64,000 nt of DNA from Pachypanchax playfairii (taxonomy: Eukaryota; Chordata; Actinopteri; Cyprinodontiformes; Aplocheilidae). Below are positions 24,531-36,246 of this stretch, piece by piece. Every line of letters starts with the position of its first letter. Position 1 is the stretch's first letter. Location of the stretch: NCBI GenBank assembly GCA_006937955.1, contig SSNP01000006.1:6500373-6564372 (forward strand), read 5' to 3'. Below the pieces are notes generated by a model. That model worked only from the letters and a program-made list of their open reading frames with translations. It ran no database searches and was not told the DNA's origin. The translations under genes were made by a program, and so were the position numbers.

Positions 24531-25258
24531 GTCTCCGTACTTCGTGTGTGTGGGATGATTTCCGATCACGTGATATTAAAAGACCACGCCTCCTCGTGCT
24601 CCAACTTCAAACTCAACCTCAAAGTTTGTCTGATTATCCAAAATATATTGATTTCACCCCTTATTGCTTAAACATACTGATATATTTTCATTTACGGAGG
24701 AGCAACATGTCAGTTAATTTGAAAACAACAGTCTGTTTTGCCTTTTTTTTAGCCAAACAAAATGTAAAAATCTTGTTGTATAGTTGCGCCATCTGGCGAT
24801 GCTTTTTGTGATTCACGGGCTTCTCACACTAATATAAACTATTTTTCCCCCTCTGGTAATCATTCTTAGGTTCAGAACTGAAATGGCTTAATACGATGTT
24901 TTTCTCTACTCAATATTTTAATTCAAGGCATAGAAGCGTTCTCAAATTTTGTCCCGTAATCCTTTATTAATCAGAAACAAAAGGTTTATCAGTAGCTTAA
25001 AAACAGCAGAAGAAATAAAAAATAGATAAAAGTGGTTAAAAATCCTAAACTTAAGAATAAAAAAAACTTGTCTATCACAAAGTACACAAACAATTATTTG
25101 AATGTTTAATAAGGCGTGATGAGAGGCTTGTGTCACTGTATGTTGGGGTAACTTACTCTGTATTTTAATTCGCTTCAAAATAAATTTAGATTTTATCAAC
25201 TTCCGTTATTTGCAACAGAAATCTGTACAAAATAACTTTATATAAATGAAAAAGCTTG

Positions 25259-25331
25259 CGCCCAACGTGGGGCTCGAACCCACGACCCTGAGATTAAGAG
25301 TCTCATGCTCTACCGACTGAGCTAGCCGGGC
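25259..25331 (-). tRNA. tRNA-Lys (anticodon CTT)
   Basis: A 73-nt gene read on the minus strand, starting GCCCGGCTAGCTCAGTCGG and carrying the anticodon loop ACTCTTAATC, hence CTT. The acceptor stem GCCCGGC pairs with GTTGGGC. The A box (TAGCTCAGTCGG) and B box (GGTTCGAGCC) are intact. A T5 pol III terminator follows within about 10 nt. It is identical in the visible cloverleaf to the copy at 33149, on the opposite strand. Confidence 0.97.
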
Positions 25332-25990
25332 GGATGCAGCTGGCTAGCCAAACAGCAAACCCGAACAATTGACCACGCTCTCTTTCTTTCAATCACTTTG
25401 TTGATGATTTTCTGAATAGCTCACAAACAAACTTACATTTAAATGGTTTAAAAAATACGGAACTATCATATTCACAGGAGTCCCATCCATTATCAGACAG
25501 TACTGCAGTGCAAGTAGCGAGTGGATTTCTGCCGCTATTTTTCTGGTTATGATTCCTGGGGTAGAGTTTGAGGCAGCTCTCCTGGAAAAGGACAGAGTTT
25601 ATGGTTCAATTAGCTGTGCAGCTGGTGGGTATGGGCAAACTGAAAGACCCTCAGCAGTATGGATCTCCTGCTCGGGTTATTCTGCTGCTCCACCTCAGTA
25701 GCTAATAGCTCCACCTGTAATGTAATCAGTCTAGCAAATTGTTTGGTTGTTTCTGTACATAGTTCTCTGAAATGTTTTAATTGTTCACAACTTTCTCTGA
25801 TTGGTCAGCTATTCATTATTGCTATTATGTGACTTTTTATAGCCTTTTTCATAGCCTATAGTCTTTCTTGTGTTTGTGTCATAGCTCATAAGAAAACAGT
25901 ATGTTTTTCTGTTGTTGCAATCAAGTCTGTCTTAATTACATACTTTCTTCATAGGTTTAACCCATGCAGGGCTCTGACGATGGATACAAC

Positions 25991-26595
25991 GTAAAGCTGC
26001 TATACTTGATTTGCATAACAAATTAGCTTAACATATTTTTTTCATGCCCATTAAAAACGTTTTAACACAGCGTGGAGAAAAATATGCTGTGAAGATTAAA
26101 AAAAGCCGAAAAAAAATAAATGAAGTGGTTCTCTCATATTTGTCTAAAAACATCAACCAATCAGATGGTTCGACCCAAAAGGAATGATTGGACAGTCTCT
26201 CCAGCAATACGGACGTCCGCATTTATTTGGTTTCTGTGCTCCTAAAAAACTGAGACATATTACCGCAGCACACCACTGCTGGGAGTGTTCACCGCTCTAC
26301 CATGTCACAGCAGGAGAAACAGCCGCCGGCTGGTTCCACGTCAGGTTCAGGACAAAGTAACAATTAATGTCAGTTGTTTGTTGTTATATTGTTTTCAATT
26401 ACCGGTGATTCCGCAATGTTACGGTACTTGAATGAACTGTGGACCAGTGTCTTCGGTCGTCTTCTGGGGCTACGCGTGTTTCCAAACCTGGGGGGGCGTG
26501 GCTTAGGAATTCCACCCAACGGGAGGGGCTGAGAGTTCTGTGACTTTGTTGACAGTCTAAGCTAGGCAATTTGAAATCAGGTATATCAGCTTTAA
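25991..26595. repeat. TTAA family 3 element, left-arm copy
   Basis: About 600 bp with inverted ends: TAAAGCTGCTATACTTGATT on the left and a sequence ending ATATCAGCTTTAA on the right. It is the same element as 31791-32397 in inverted orientation. A short ATG frame with a splice-like end lies at 26302-26356. Confidence 0.75.
26302..26356 (+). other. short conserved ATG exon-like frame in TTAA family 3 element
   Basis: Eighteen codons starting MSQQEKQPPAGSTSG and ending at a possible donor (AAA followed by GTAACA). The same frame, start and end exist in the other arm at 32035-32089. It could be a transposase first exon or a captured host exon. There is no match I can name. Confidence 0.3.
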
Positions 26596-26599
26596 AACC

Positions 26600-28480
26600 T
26601 TCTGTGCTTGCTTGTATGTCAAAGTTAGTTTTATACTTGCTGTAAAGTTATGTAAAGCTAACCTCTGCACTCTGCATTCTCAGCTCCTTGTTTCGGCATT
26701 GTTTGATTTTGCTCTGTCACATGCTGTTCCTATAACAATGTGTAATAAAACAAACGTTATAACTTATGTGTTATTGGAGTTTTATTCCTTTCTTTTGATA
26801 ATGCAAATTATTATTATTTTGGTTAAAGTGTAGGTTCTAAGGGTGTCCACAAGTTGACGTCCTAAACAGGTGATACTGTAACACTAATGTTAGGTTTTTT
26901 CTTATTCTATCAAAACCTTTTATTATTATAAATATAAGAAATACGATCACTCAAGAAGATTAGTTCAAAAACCCAGCTGGGGAGAGTGTGTCAGCTTACA
27001 GCACCTCTGTAAGACAGCTCCGCTCTGACAACTCTACCCAGCCCAGTCTCTTTATTCTCTTTAGAAACAGCAATAACAGATAACAGTAAATCATCACTCC
27101 CAACTCAGTCGAGCCAGCGGAGGCTGGCACCTCACAATTACCTTGGATTAGAGAACACAGAGTGTTCTGAAGAAGAGCATGTCAGTCAGATACTACTAGC
27201 AGGTCATATAACAGGGCCTGCATGACTGTCTGTACACATAGGTCATGCAGGAGACATCTTCAAAGCATGAACGTTTATAATTGGTATCCTTTCCATTCTC
27301 TATCAACTAAAGTCATGTTGTTTAAAACTTTTGACTTTAACATAAAGTGTTTCTTCTCCATGTGGTTAGAATAGTTAAATAAACTCTAGAATGGCTTCTT
27401 TAAGTCAACAAGTACAAAAATAACTAATCTCTGGAAATACTGCACTATTTTGTTAGGTTTCGTATAACTTAAGGTGTGGACCCAAATGTAGGAGAGCGGC
27501 TCACAGGAGTATGATAATCGAAATGTTTGAAAGTGCCGATCCGGCAGCAAAACAAAACTTACATTACCAAAATGGTGACCTGGGGTGTATTTCACAAAGC
27601 AGGTTTAACAAACTCTAAATCAAAACCTGAACTCAAGCTTGACCAACTCAGAGTTTTAAGTTTCAGAACAGGTGTTAAGCATTAGTTCAATCAACTCTGA
27701 GTCAAAGTTAACCTGAATTACACCAGTGGACAAAAGGTTAGCGCCCCCTACTTCTTCCCACTAGAACTTGATCTGCATGTGCAAAAAATATAAGAAAGAA
27801 GCAGCAGCATGAATTCCATGTCGAAAATGGGTAATTCTTAGTTTTATTTTGTAGGGCTGCACTTACAGGACTTTTTTTGCTTGCTGAAAAACCATCGAAC
27901 ATTGGTTCTGTTTTTATTTTTCGACATGATGCAGGACAGTCAAGTAGCTAGAATCAGGAGCCAGCTGCAACTTCGTAACTTTTTTAATGCTAATCCGGCG
28001 GATCACGGACAGTTTGGCTTTGGGATGTGGAGCTGATCGAAGCCTGAGGTTAGCTACGCTGCGTAGTGTTTTTCTCTGAAAATCTTATTTGTGTATTCGA
28101 CTTTACCGACCACAGATAATACTATCAATAGAGCCAACATTATTCTTCGTGCTAGCTATGAAATGGATGTTACATGTTAGTGATACTTCAGCTAATTTTG
28201 GGTTTCAGTGGTGTTTTAGAAAAGCAGGACAGAATACGCCTGGCTTTCAACTTTTATTGATTGAATAAACATGCGATTTTTAACACGTGTCGATACACTG
28301 CAGTGCAAAATGTATTGAAACGTCAAACAGATAAATACTTATATATGAATATTTAATAACATGTCCCCAGCAGTCTTCAAACCACACTCAAGTTTATGGT
28401 TATTGTTCTTAGCACGTTTAAAAACAAACTCACGTCCTTGATTATATTTAGAATAAAACTATTATAGGAAACTTAAACAA
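26600..28480. other. spacer between tRNA-Lys arms, no gene seen
   Basis: Contains the possible MITE end at 27585 and otherwise AT-rich sequence. No coding homology seen. Confidence 0.55.
27585..27730. repeat. possible Harbinger/ISL2EU-like MITE end
   Basis: GTGTATTTCACAAAGCAGG and the following AACTC-rich sequence resemble ends of common fish Harbinger-type MITEs. The opposite end was not found. Confidence 0.35.
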
Positions 28481-28484
28481 ACTG

Positions 28485-28575
28485 CCGCACCGGTATGATA
28501 ACCGTATCCGATGCACTCTAAAAAAACAAACTTCCGCACCGGTATGATAACCGTATCCGATGCACTTTAAAAAAA
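28485..28575. repeat. tandem duplication next to tRNA-Asn
   Basis: A roughly 50-bp unit containing CGCACCGGTATGATAACCGT and ATCCGATGCACT is present twice in a row, in the 3' flank of the tRNA-Asn gene. It probably arose by slippage or unequal crossover. Confidence 0.85.
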
Positions 28576-28586
28576 CGAAAATGCGT

Positions 28587-28603
28587 CGTCCCTGGGTGGG
28601 CTC

Positions 28604-28654
<51 letters not shown>

Positions 28655-28660
28655 AGAGAC
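28587..28660 (-). tRNA. tRNA-Asn (anticodon GTT)
   Basis: A 74-nt gene on the minus strand, starting GTCTCTGTGGCGCAATCGGT, with anticodon loop CTGTTAACC. The acceptor stem GTCTCTG pairs with CAGGGAC (one G-T pair). The B box GGTTCGAGCC is intact. T-rich termination signals lie in the 3' flank. It stands in the spacer between the inverted tRNA-Lys arms. Confidence 0.97.
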
Positions 28661-29456
28661 ATGCTGCACGTGAAATATGATTACGATTACAACGAAAGCC
28701 AAAGAATTATGACGCAACATATCATGTATTCAGTTATAGACGAAGATTTCTGCCTTTTAAACTCGGATTACACACATTGACTTGTATTTATTACAAAATC
28801 GAGTTATTTTTGATCATCAGTGTTTAATTAGGTTTTCGCTTTAACACTTTTACGGTCAAATGTTTAAATTTACTCTGGGATAAGAAAAATACTGTAATCT
28901 TCCACTTTAAGCCACGCCCCAAAAGCGCCACTCACCACTCAGTAAGTAGCTTCAAAGGTGGAAGCCAATGAGGTATAGTTAAAAGTGGACGTCCTATACA
29001 AGGCTGAAGTTGGTTTCCGTTTCCAGCTTCCGATCACAGACATGTATATAATCATTAGACACCCCAGGCGAATTTGCAAATTGTACCCGTTTAGAAGCAA
29101 GGTCCCGCCTTTCTCGCCTCTGATTGGCTTGAAGTGCTTTCACATGATTGGCTACTTTTTGGGGTCCTGCTTTTTTTGCCTCTGATTGGCTAGAAAACTT
29201 TTACAATAACTGCAACATGGCTCCATATGCAACTTTCTGACACAAGCTGTGATGCAAATCTTCTTCAGAGCCACCAGAAAACTACATTTCAAAATGCCAG
29301 TGAATAAATTGTTGTTAAAGTGAATATGGCTGTATCATTTTTAAAATTTAGCCTTTGGTAAATGATCAGATTTGATGCTAAACGCTTTGACATGAGGGAG
29401 ATCATTGATGAGGGTTTGGTTCTGTTAATGGGCAGAAACCATGAAAACACTAACTT

Positions 29457-29491
29457 CATCCCTGGGTGGGCTTGAACCACCAACCTTTCAG
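29457..29491 (-). pseudogene. tRNA-Asn 3'-half fragment
   Basis: About 34 nt matching the T arm and 3' acceptor side of the nearby tRNA-Asn (CCTGGGTGGGCTTGAACCAC then CAACCTTTC) with a C-to-T change in the T loop. The 5' half is absent. It is a broken copy or a piece of a tRNA-derived retroelement. Confidence 0.7.
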
Positions 29492-29534
29492 TGATCCTCT
29501 GGTGGAGCATGATGATGGGGGGCTAAAAGATGGC

Positions 29535-29772
29535 TCCCCTCTTCCAGGACAGAGGACTGCTCTCATAGGCTACTTGTTGGCCAATCTGAGTCCAGCAAAT
29601 TAGCTTAATGAATATTGATAAGTAAAAGACTGGATCCAGACAAATCTTCACGCAAATAGGTTCTGTAAATCAGTGTTTCCTGACATTTTTTAGATAAAAT
29701 GTTTCATATTAAAGGTTAATACTTCAGAAATAACCATAAAGTCACGAAATCTCTGTGAAATTGGCTCTTTAA
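29535..29772 (+). repeat. TTAA family 1 repeat, copy 6 (right half only)
   Basis: Matches the family from the CTCTCATAGGCTA block to a decayed right end (TTGGCTCTTTAA). The left half is missing, and the tRNA-Asn fragment lies just before it. Confidence 0.7.
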
Positions 29773-30251
29773 AATATTAAAATTTTGTTGCAATAATTTC
29801 CAAAAAAAATTATTTGTACCTAAAACAGATAAACCCTCATTCAGGTGGACATTGTTACCATTTTGCTAAAAAAAAAATTAACTAAGAGGAGCAGAATAAA
29901 CACAATATATTTAAATAATTGTAATCCACCAAGTTTGAATTTGCTTATTGTATTTATTCCTGTATTGTATTTATAGCTTGTTGGAGTAGCTCTGTGACTT
30001 TGCTAGCATTTGCTCGCATTTTTTGTTCTTTTTGAGTATTTCTTGCTAGTTTTTTCTTCTGGAAATATTTTCTAAATACTTTTCTTCTGATTTGGGTGCT
30101 GTGCTGATCGAGTTTTTTGCCCGATTTGGCACTTTTTTGCCACTTGTTATGATGCGTAACCATGGCAACAAGAGACTTGTTTGCAAGAAAGAGCAACTAA
30201 CTGACATTTCTAAGGCTGAAATAATCCTCAAATTGTAACTCTGGATCCCTG

Positions 30252-31050
30252 ATGAGCTCAAAAGAAGAAGACATGGATGCAGGGCAGGAGCAAAGAGAGA
30301 GAAAGAGGTTTAACTTTAAACCTTCACTTCCATCAGTCATATTGACAAACGTAAGATCTCTCGCTAACAAAATGGATGAACTTGAAACTCTGTTGAAGAC
30401 CCAGTCAGAGTATCAGGAATGCAGCATCATGTGTTTTACAGAGACATGGCTAAAGGAACAAATGCTGGACTCCAGTGTGTCTCTGCCTGGCTTTCAAACA
30501 GTACAGGCAGACAGAGATTTGAAGAGGAGTTTGTCAGCTGATCACATCTGCAGTCAACTGTTGGGGAAGCAGCATCAGAGCAAGTGACATGAAGAGGCTG
30601 AACAGATGGATAAGGAGGACTGATTCTGTCCTGGACACTGAACTGGAGTCTCTTGAGTTGATTGTCCAAAGGAGGATGAAGAACATGATGGAGAACCCTC
30701 ATCATCCTCTTCAGAACACAATAGCTCAACAACAGAGTGTCTTCAGTCAGAAGCTTCTTCAGATCCGCTGCAGCACAGACGCTATAGGAGATCCTTCCTG
30801 TCCACAGCTAGAACCCTTTACAGGAGATCCTTCCTGTCCACAGCTAGAACTCTCAACAGGAGATCCTTCCTGTCCACAGCTAGAACCCTCTACAGGAGAT
30901 CCTTCCTGTCCACAGCTAGAACCCTCTACAGGAGATCCTTCCTGTCCACAGCTAGAACCCTTTACAATGACTCCCTGAAGAATAACTGAGCTACAACAAC
31001 ACTTAATTTCCCTTCGGGGATTAATAAAGTATTTTTGATTTGATAACAAA
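30252..31050 (+). mobile_element. internally deleted LINE retrotransposon
   Basis: The 5' part encodes an endonuclease N-terminal piece (VILTNVRSLANKMDELE near residues 30-46, then CFTETWL). It jumps without RT core to the 3' part and a 3' tail (CTTAATTTCCCTTCGGGGAT TAATAAAGTATTTTTGATT). The junction is near 30560. The normal 3' coding end (RRSFLxTAxTLYNDSL in the original frame) has been expanded into a 36-bp tandem repeat. It is inactive. Confidence 0.75.
30785..30970 (+). repeat. 36-bp tandem repeat (5 copies) in LINE 3' end
   Basis: Five head-to-tail copies of a unit containing GGAGATCCTTCCTGTCCACA and GCTAGAACCC. In one frame it reads GDPSCPQLEPST; in the ancestral LINE frame it reads RRSFLSTARTLY. 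It expanded within the LINE 3' coding end, just before its stop. Confidence 0.95.
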
Positions 31051-31501
31051 TCCTGTGTTTTATTATTTATTCATACTGATTGTCATGAATTAAAGAGTTT
31101 TTTTAAACATATTTGATAGAATATTGATACACTAATTATTTGAAATAAGACTGACTTGCAAAAAGGCACCAAATTCAATGGAAATTTCTGAGAACTTTCA
31201 CATTCCACTCAGCACAAACTAAACATTTTAGCACAGAATTCATATTTGTATAGTGTAAAAAAATGCTTTATGTATAAACATCTATAAATACTGGCATTAT
31301 GTGAAATGTAGTGTTTTCATGCGTACAATGTGAGAATACGTTGATGAAACAAAAGTTTAATGTATAGTAGCATTACGTGGAGTTTTTTTTTTTTTCCCCT
31401 CAAAGTGCTGTAACTGTTTAAACACGGTGGTACAAAGTGCAGATGAGAAAATCTTTTTTTCTGTCCAGGTTGCTTTCTTGCTGGAAATCTCCTCTGACTC
31501 C

Positions 31502-34500
31502 TCAGGTCCTGTTTCTGTTGTCGTCTCCGGTTTTAGCTGATGCGCTCTGATCCTTCTGCGACATGTTCAGGGCGAGCTGCATGGCCCAAACACTGAGAGG
31601 CCTCATGTAGGCCAAGGAGCGATAGATGTTTGTCTCACAGTAGGCTTCCGGAGTCTGAAAGGCCATTCCGAGCTTTTCCCAAACTGTCCGGTAACAACCT
31701 TCCGCCGTCCGCATGCCCTCCTCCCACATACCCTGAAATAAAAAACAATTAAAGACAACTTGAGCCATTCTTTCACTTATAGTTTCAATCTTAAAGCTGA
31801 TATCCCCGATTTCAAACAGCCTAGCTTAGACTGTTAACAAAGCCACAGAACTCTCAGCCCCTCCCGTTCGCAAGAATTCCTAAGCCACGCCCCCCCAGGT
31901 TTGGAAACACGCGTAGCCCCAGAAGACGACCGAGTGCAAGACACTGGTCCACAGTTCATTCAAGTACCGTAACATGGCGGAATCACCGGTAAGTGAAAAC
32001 AATATAACAACAAACAACTGACATTAATTGTTACTTTGTCCTGAACCTGACGTGGAACCAGCCGGCGGCTGTTTCTCCTGCTGTGACATGGTAGAGCGGC
32101 GAACACTCCCAGCAGTGGTGTGCTGCGGTAACATGTCTCAGTTTTTTAGGAGCACAGAAACCAAATAAATGCAGAAGTCCGTACGGCTGGAGAGACTGTC
32201 CAATCATTCCTTTTGGACCGAACCATTTGATTGGTTGATGTTTTTAGACAAATATGGGAGAACCAGTTCATTTTTTTTTTCGTCTTTTTTTAATCTTCAC
32301 AGCATATTTTTCTCCACGCTGTGTTAAAACGTTTTTAATGGGCATGAAAAAAATATGTTAAGCTAATTTGTTATGCAAATCAAGTATAGCAGCTTTACAT
32401 TGTATCCATCGTCAGAGCCCTGCATGGGTTAAACCTATAAAGAAAGTATGTAATTAAGACAGACTTGATTGCAACAACAGAAAAGCATACTGTTTTCTTA
32501 TGAGCTATGACACAAACACAAGAAAGACTATAGGCTATGAAAAAGGCTATAAAAAGTCACATAATAGCAATAATGAATAGCTGACCAATCAGAGAAAGTT
32601 GTGAACAATTAAAACATTTTAGGGAACTATGTACAGAAACAACCAAACAATTTGCTAGACTGATTACATTACAGGTGGAGCTATTAGCTACTGAGGTGTA
32701 GCTATTAGCTACTGAGTTGGAGCTATTAGCTACTGAGGTGTAGCTATTAGCTACTGAGTTGGAGCTAGGAGCTATTAGCTACTGAGGTGGAGCAGCAGAA
32801 TAACCTGAGCAGGAGATCCATACTGCTGAGGGTCTTTCAGTTTGCCCATACCCACCAGCTGCACAGCTAATTGAACCATAAACTCTGTCTTTTTCCAGGA
32901 GAGCTGCCTCAAAATCTACCCCAGGCATCATAACCAGAAAAATAGCGGCAGAAATCCACTCGCTACCTGTACTGCAGTACTGTCTGATAATGGATGGGAC
33001 TCCTGTGAATATGATAGTTCCGTATTTTTTAAACCATTTAAATTTAAGTTTGTCTGTGAGCCATTTAGAAAATCATCAACAAAGTAATTGAAACAAAGAG
33101 CGCGTGGTCGATTGTTCGAGTTTGCTGTTTGGCTAGCCGATTGCATCCGCCCGGCTAGCTCAGTCGGTAGAGCATGAGACTCTTAATCTCAGGGTCGTGG
33201 GTTCGAGCCCCACGTTGGGCGCAAGCTTTTTCATTTGCATAAAGTTATTTTGTACAGATTTCTGTTGCAAATAACAGAAGTTGATAAAATCTAAATTTAT
33301 TTTGAAGCGAATTAAAATACAGAGTAAGTTACCCCAACATACAGTAACACCTCCAAGCTGTGTTAAAACGTTTTTACTGGGCATGAAAAAAATATGTTAA
33401 GCTAATTTGTTATGCAAATCAAGAATAACAGCTTTAACACCTAAGGACGAGCCAGAAAGTGTCCGCCTGCCATGATTAGTCTTTAGCCAATCACAGTAAA
33501 TCAAGCTCTTGCAAATCCAGTCGGGAGTAAAACACAACACATCCTTACCATCAAGAAAAGCACAAAGTTCTTCCCTTTGCTCATTTTTCAATTAACAAAT
33601 TGCCTCTAGTCCTAAAACAGATTCAACAGCTGCTTCCTTGCTTATGTCCACCGGAGCAGCCATGTTTGTTTTGCTTTGCTTGCCTGGACACTTGCTGCCA
33701 ATCATACCTGAACACCCGCCCCAAAGCACAATGCTAACACATGATTGGTCCGAACCACCATTGGAGTCGAGTTAGACGGTTTAGTTGGAGCAGTACAAGA
33801 TGGATTTTTGTGGGTTTGAAAAACTCCAAATTTCGTGAGAATTCATCTTGCAGTGCAAGGTTAGTTAAGAAAAAAGCTTGGTAATATTTCAAAACGCTCT
33901 GAAGTGTGTAACACCATCACTCCAAGTTTCTAGATCCAGTTTCCAGTATTATTTGTGAGGGTTTTTCCAAAGCTGTGAACAGTTCATGTAAAAAAGCAAA
34001 TCAAAAACAGAACACTATCCAGAGGAAGTGTGGCTTGAATATCCGGTGTTTTTTCAAAATTAAACGAGTGGACAAACAATTGTAACTTGACTGTTCTTTT
34101 TAGACAGCACACGCGCTAATAGGAAATGTAAACATTACATCACACCCGGTGACACAGGGTCCCGAAAGCCTGCAGCACAACACATTTTCACACATTTGCT
34201 AAATAATGGACATGTTCTCGTGTGAAGTCCCGACAAAACGATAACCCACGTGAACTTCTGTTCTCACGAGTGACGTTTCCGCACCCAGCACCGGAGCTGG
34301 CCGCACTCCCTATCTGGAGCAGATGTGAGTGGTAGCTTGTGGAAAAACTGCACCGAAGCCGGACCGAAGACGTTCCGTAGGCAGTATGAGCCCGGCGTAA
34401 CCTACAGCCCAGAGTTCCCACACTTCAACCACCTGCTGCTCTTTATTAGCATGAGCTGCTAATAAAGACTTATCAACTCAACCCTGCTAATCACATGTCA

Positions 34501-36189
34501 GTATGACTCCAGCTTTACAGCTGAGCTCCACGTCACAGACAGCTCGTCCCACCACCGGAAAAAAGACACAGTCACTCACCCTCACCTCACGGAGCTCCTG
34601 TTAGCCTCCGTGCTGCAGTTTATCTGCCTCATTAATCCAGCCTCAGACCTGTCCTGGTCGATCTCTCTCTCTCTCTCTCTCTGTCCGCCTCGTTCTCGGC
34701 TGCTGGTCTCGCGGTCAGTGACTACGGTCGCTGCCTCCAGAAACCCGCTCCTCGCCTACGACCTGTCTCACTTCACCCGTCCGATCCCAGTCTTGGTGTC
34801 ATCTCCCGGGTCGGATCGCATCCAGAAGCAAGTGGACCGTCCTTCCCTCCAGACGCTCCGCACCACCGAGCATCCTCTGACAAATTAGCACCTCCATTTC
34901 GTTGTATTTCATTCTAAAAATTTCTCGTCGAAAATGTGCATCTGGCTGCGAGAGTTACAGAAGTTTATTTAGTGTTTCTAAACAGCCCAATCACACTCAC
35001 ATTTGGGAGGCGGGGTTTTAGGTAAACCGAGCGTTTTGACTTCCTGGTCACAGAATAACTTGAGAATATAAGTTATATTTCAGGACAAATGAAGTGAATA
35101 TAACTCAAACAGTAAGGTTTTATCATATATGTGCCGATCCCAGACGTTGAAAACTGTAAAAAAGTATGATACAGTCCCTTTAATGCTGGTCAGAAGTTCC
35201 AAATTTGACATGTTAGAAGTATCTGTCATGAAAAAGTTCCTCTGATGGTAGTTACATGATGCGAGAGTTGCTCATTAAAACAAACATGTAAAAGACACAA
35301 TGTGTTGACATAATGACACACATCTAAAAATAAATTGCTTGATAGGATTTAGTTAGATGTTAGAATTTGTTTTCCACTTATAAATTCATCTTCCTACACA
35401 CCTCGTGGATCATCGTAGCTGCCAGGCCATACACGACTCCGATCCAGACCTCGTCTGATTGGACGCTGGAGCGGTCGGGCACTCCTTCAGGACGCATGCC
35501 GTTAACAGCACCCATCTGACCCCCGGCGAAACTCATGACATTCAAGTCAAAAACAGATTCCAGGGCTCTCTGGATTTTTTCTTTTGGAAAAGCCTGAGAG
35601 GAAGAGAAAAAAAAAAGAGTTGAACTTAAAGTCACTCTGAAAGATTTTATTACCAACATTTCATCACTGATGTTTGTAGAGTCACAGATCTTAAAGAAGG
35701 TTGTAGAGAACGTTATAAACAAGACTTTTTCACCATGAAATCAACTTTCACTTGTAAAATTTACAATCTCATCTGAAAGAGGTCATTTCATACAAATTTC
35801 AGGACTTTGTGATTATTTCTTAAGTATTAACCACTAATATGAAACATTTTATTATCTAAAATATGTCAGGAAACACTGATTAACAGACCTTTCAATCTGT
35901 CTGCGTTAAAATTCTGCTGGTTCCGTCAGGCTTCGGCAGCAGCTCGTTCATATTCATTATTCGAATTTGCTGGACTCTGATTGGCTAACAAACTAACCCA
36001 TGAGAGCAAGGTATACTGTTTCATGCCCCGCTGCGCATGGTAACATCAGATGTCGTGTTGTCCTGTTTGCTACATTATGCTACAGCTTTTAGCCAGCAGC
36101 ATGCTAGGCGTGGTTTCAACTGTGGGAGCTGCCGAATACTAACGAGCAAAGGAGTTGAGGAGATCTGAAAGGTATCCCTGGTTTGGGTA

Positions 36190-36246
<57 letters not shown>

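Larger units (their letters stand above)
25131..26595. repeat. left arm of a ~1.5-kb inverted duplication with tRNA-Lys
   Basis: This segment reappears inverted at 31791-33345. Homology runs from GTGTCACTGTATGTTGG at the outer end, through the tRNA-Lys gene and its flanks, to the TTAA-bounded element at the inner end. Matching continues across non-repeat sequence between the tRNA and the element, so this is one duplicated block rather than chance co-occurrence. The other arm has extra copies of a short GCTATTAGCTACTGAG repeat. Confidence 0.9.
31791..33345. repeat. right arm of the inverted duplication with tRNA-Lys
   Basis: Inverted counterpart of 25131-26595. It begins at TTAA 31791, within the last gba2 intron, and ends near 33345 beyond the tRNA-Lys flank. 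Relative to the left arm it has several extra copies of GAGCTATTAGCTACTGAG around 32680-32790. Confidence 0.9.

Noticed and set aside
24473..24811. 112-codon plus-strand frame near the possible adissp promoter
   Set aside because: No homology recognised; composition is like the surrounding non-coding DNA.
30759..31049. Minus-strand frame with repeated GSSCGQEGSPVE
   Set aside because: Reverse reading of the 36-bp LINE tandem repeat.
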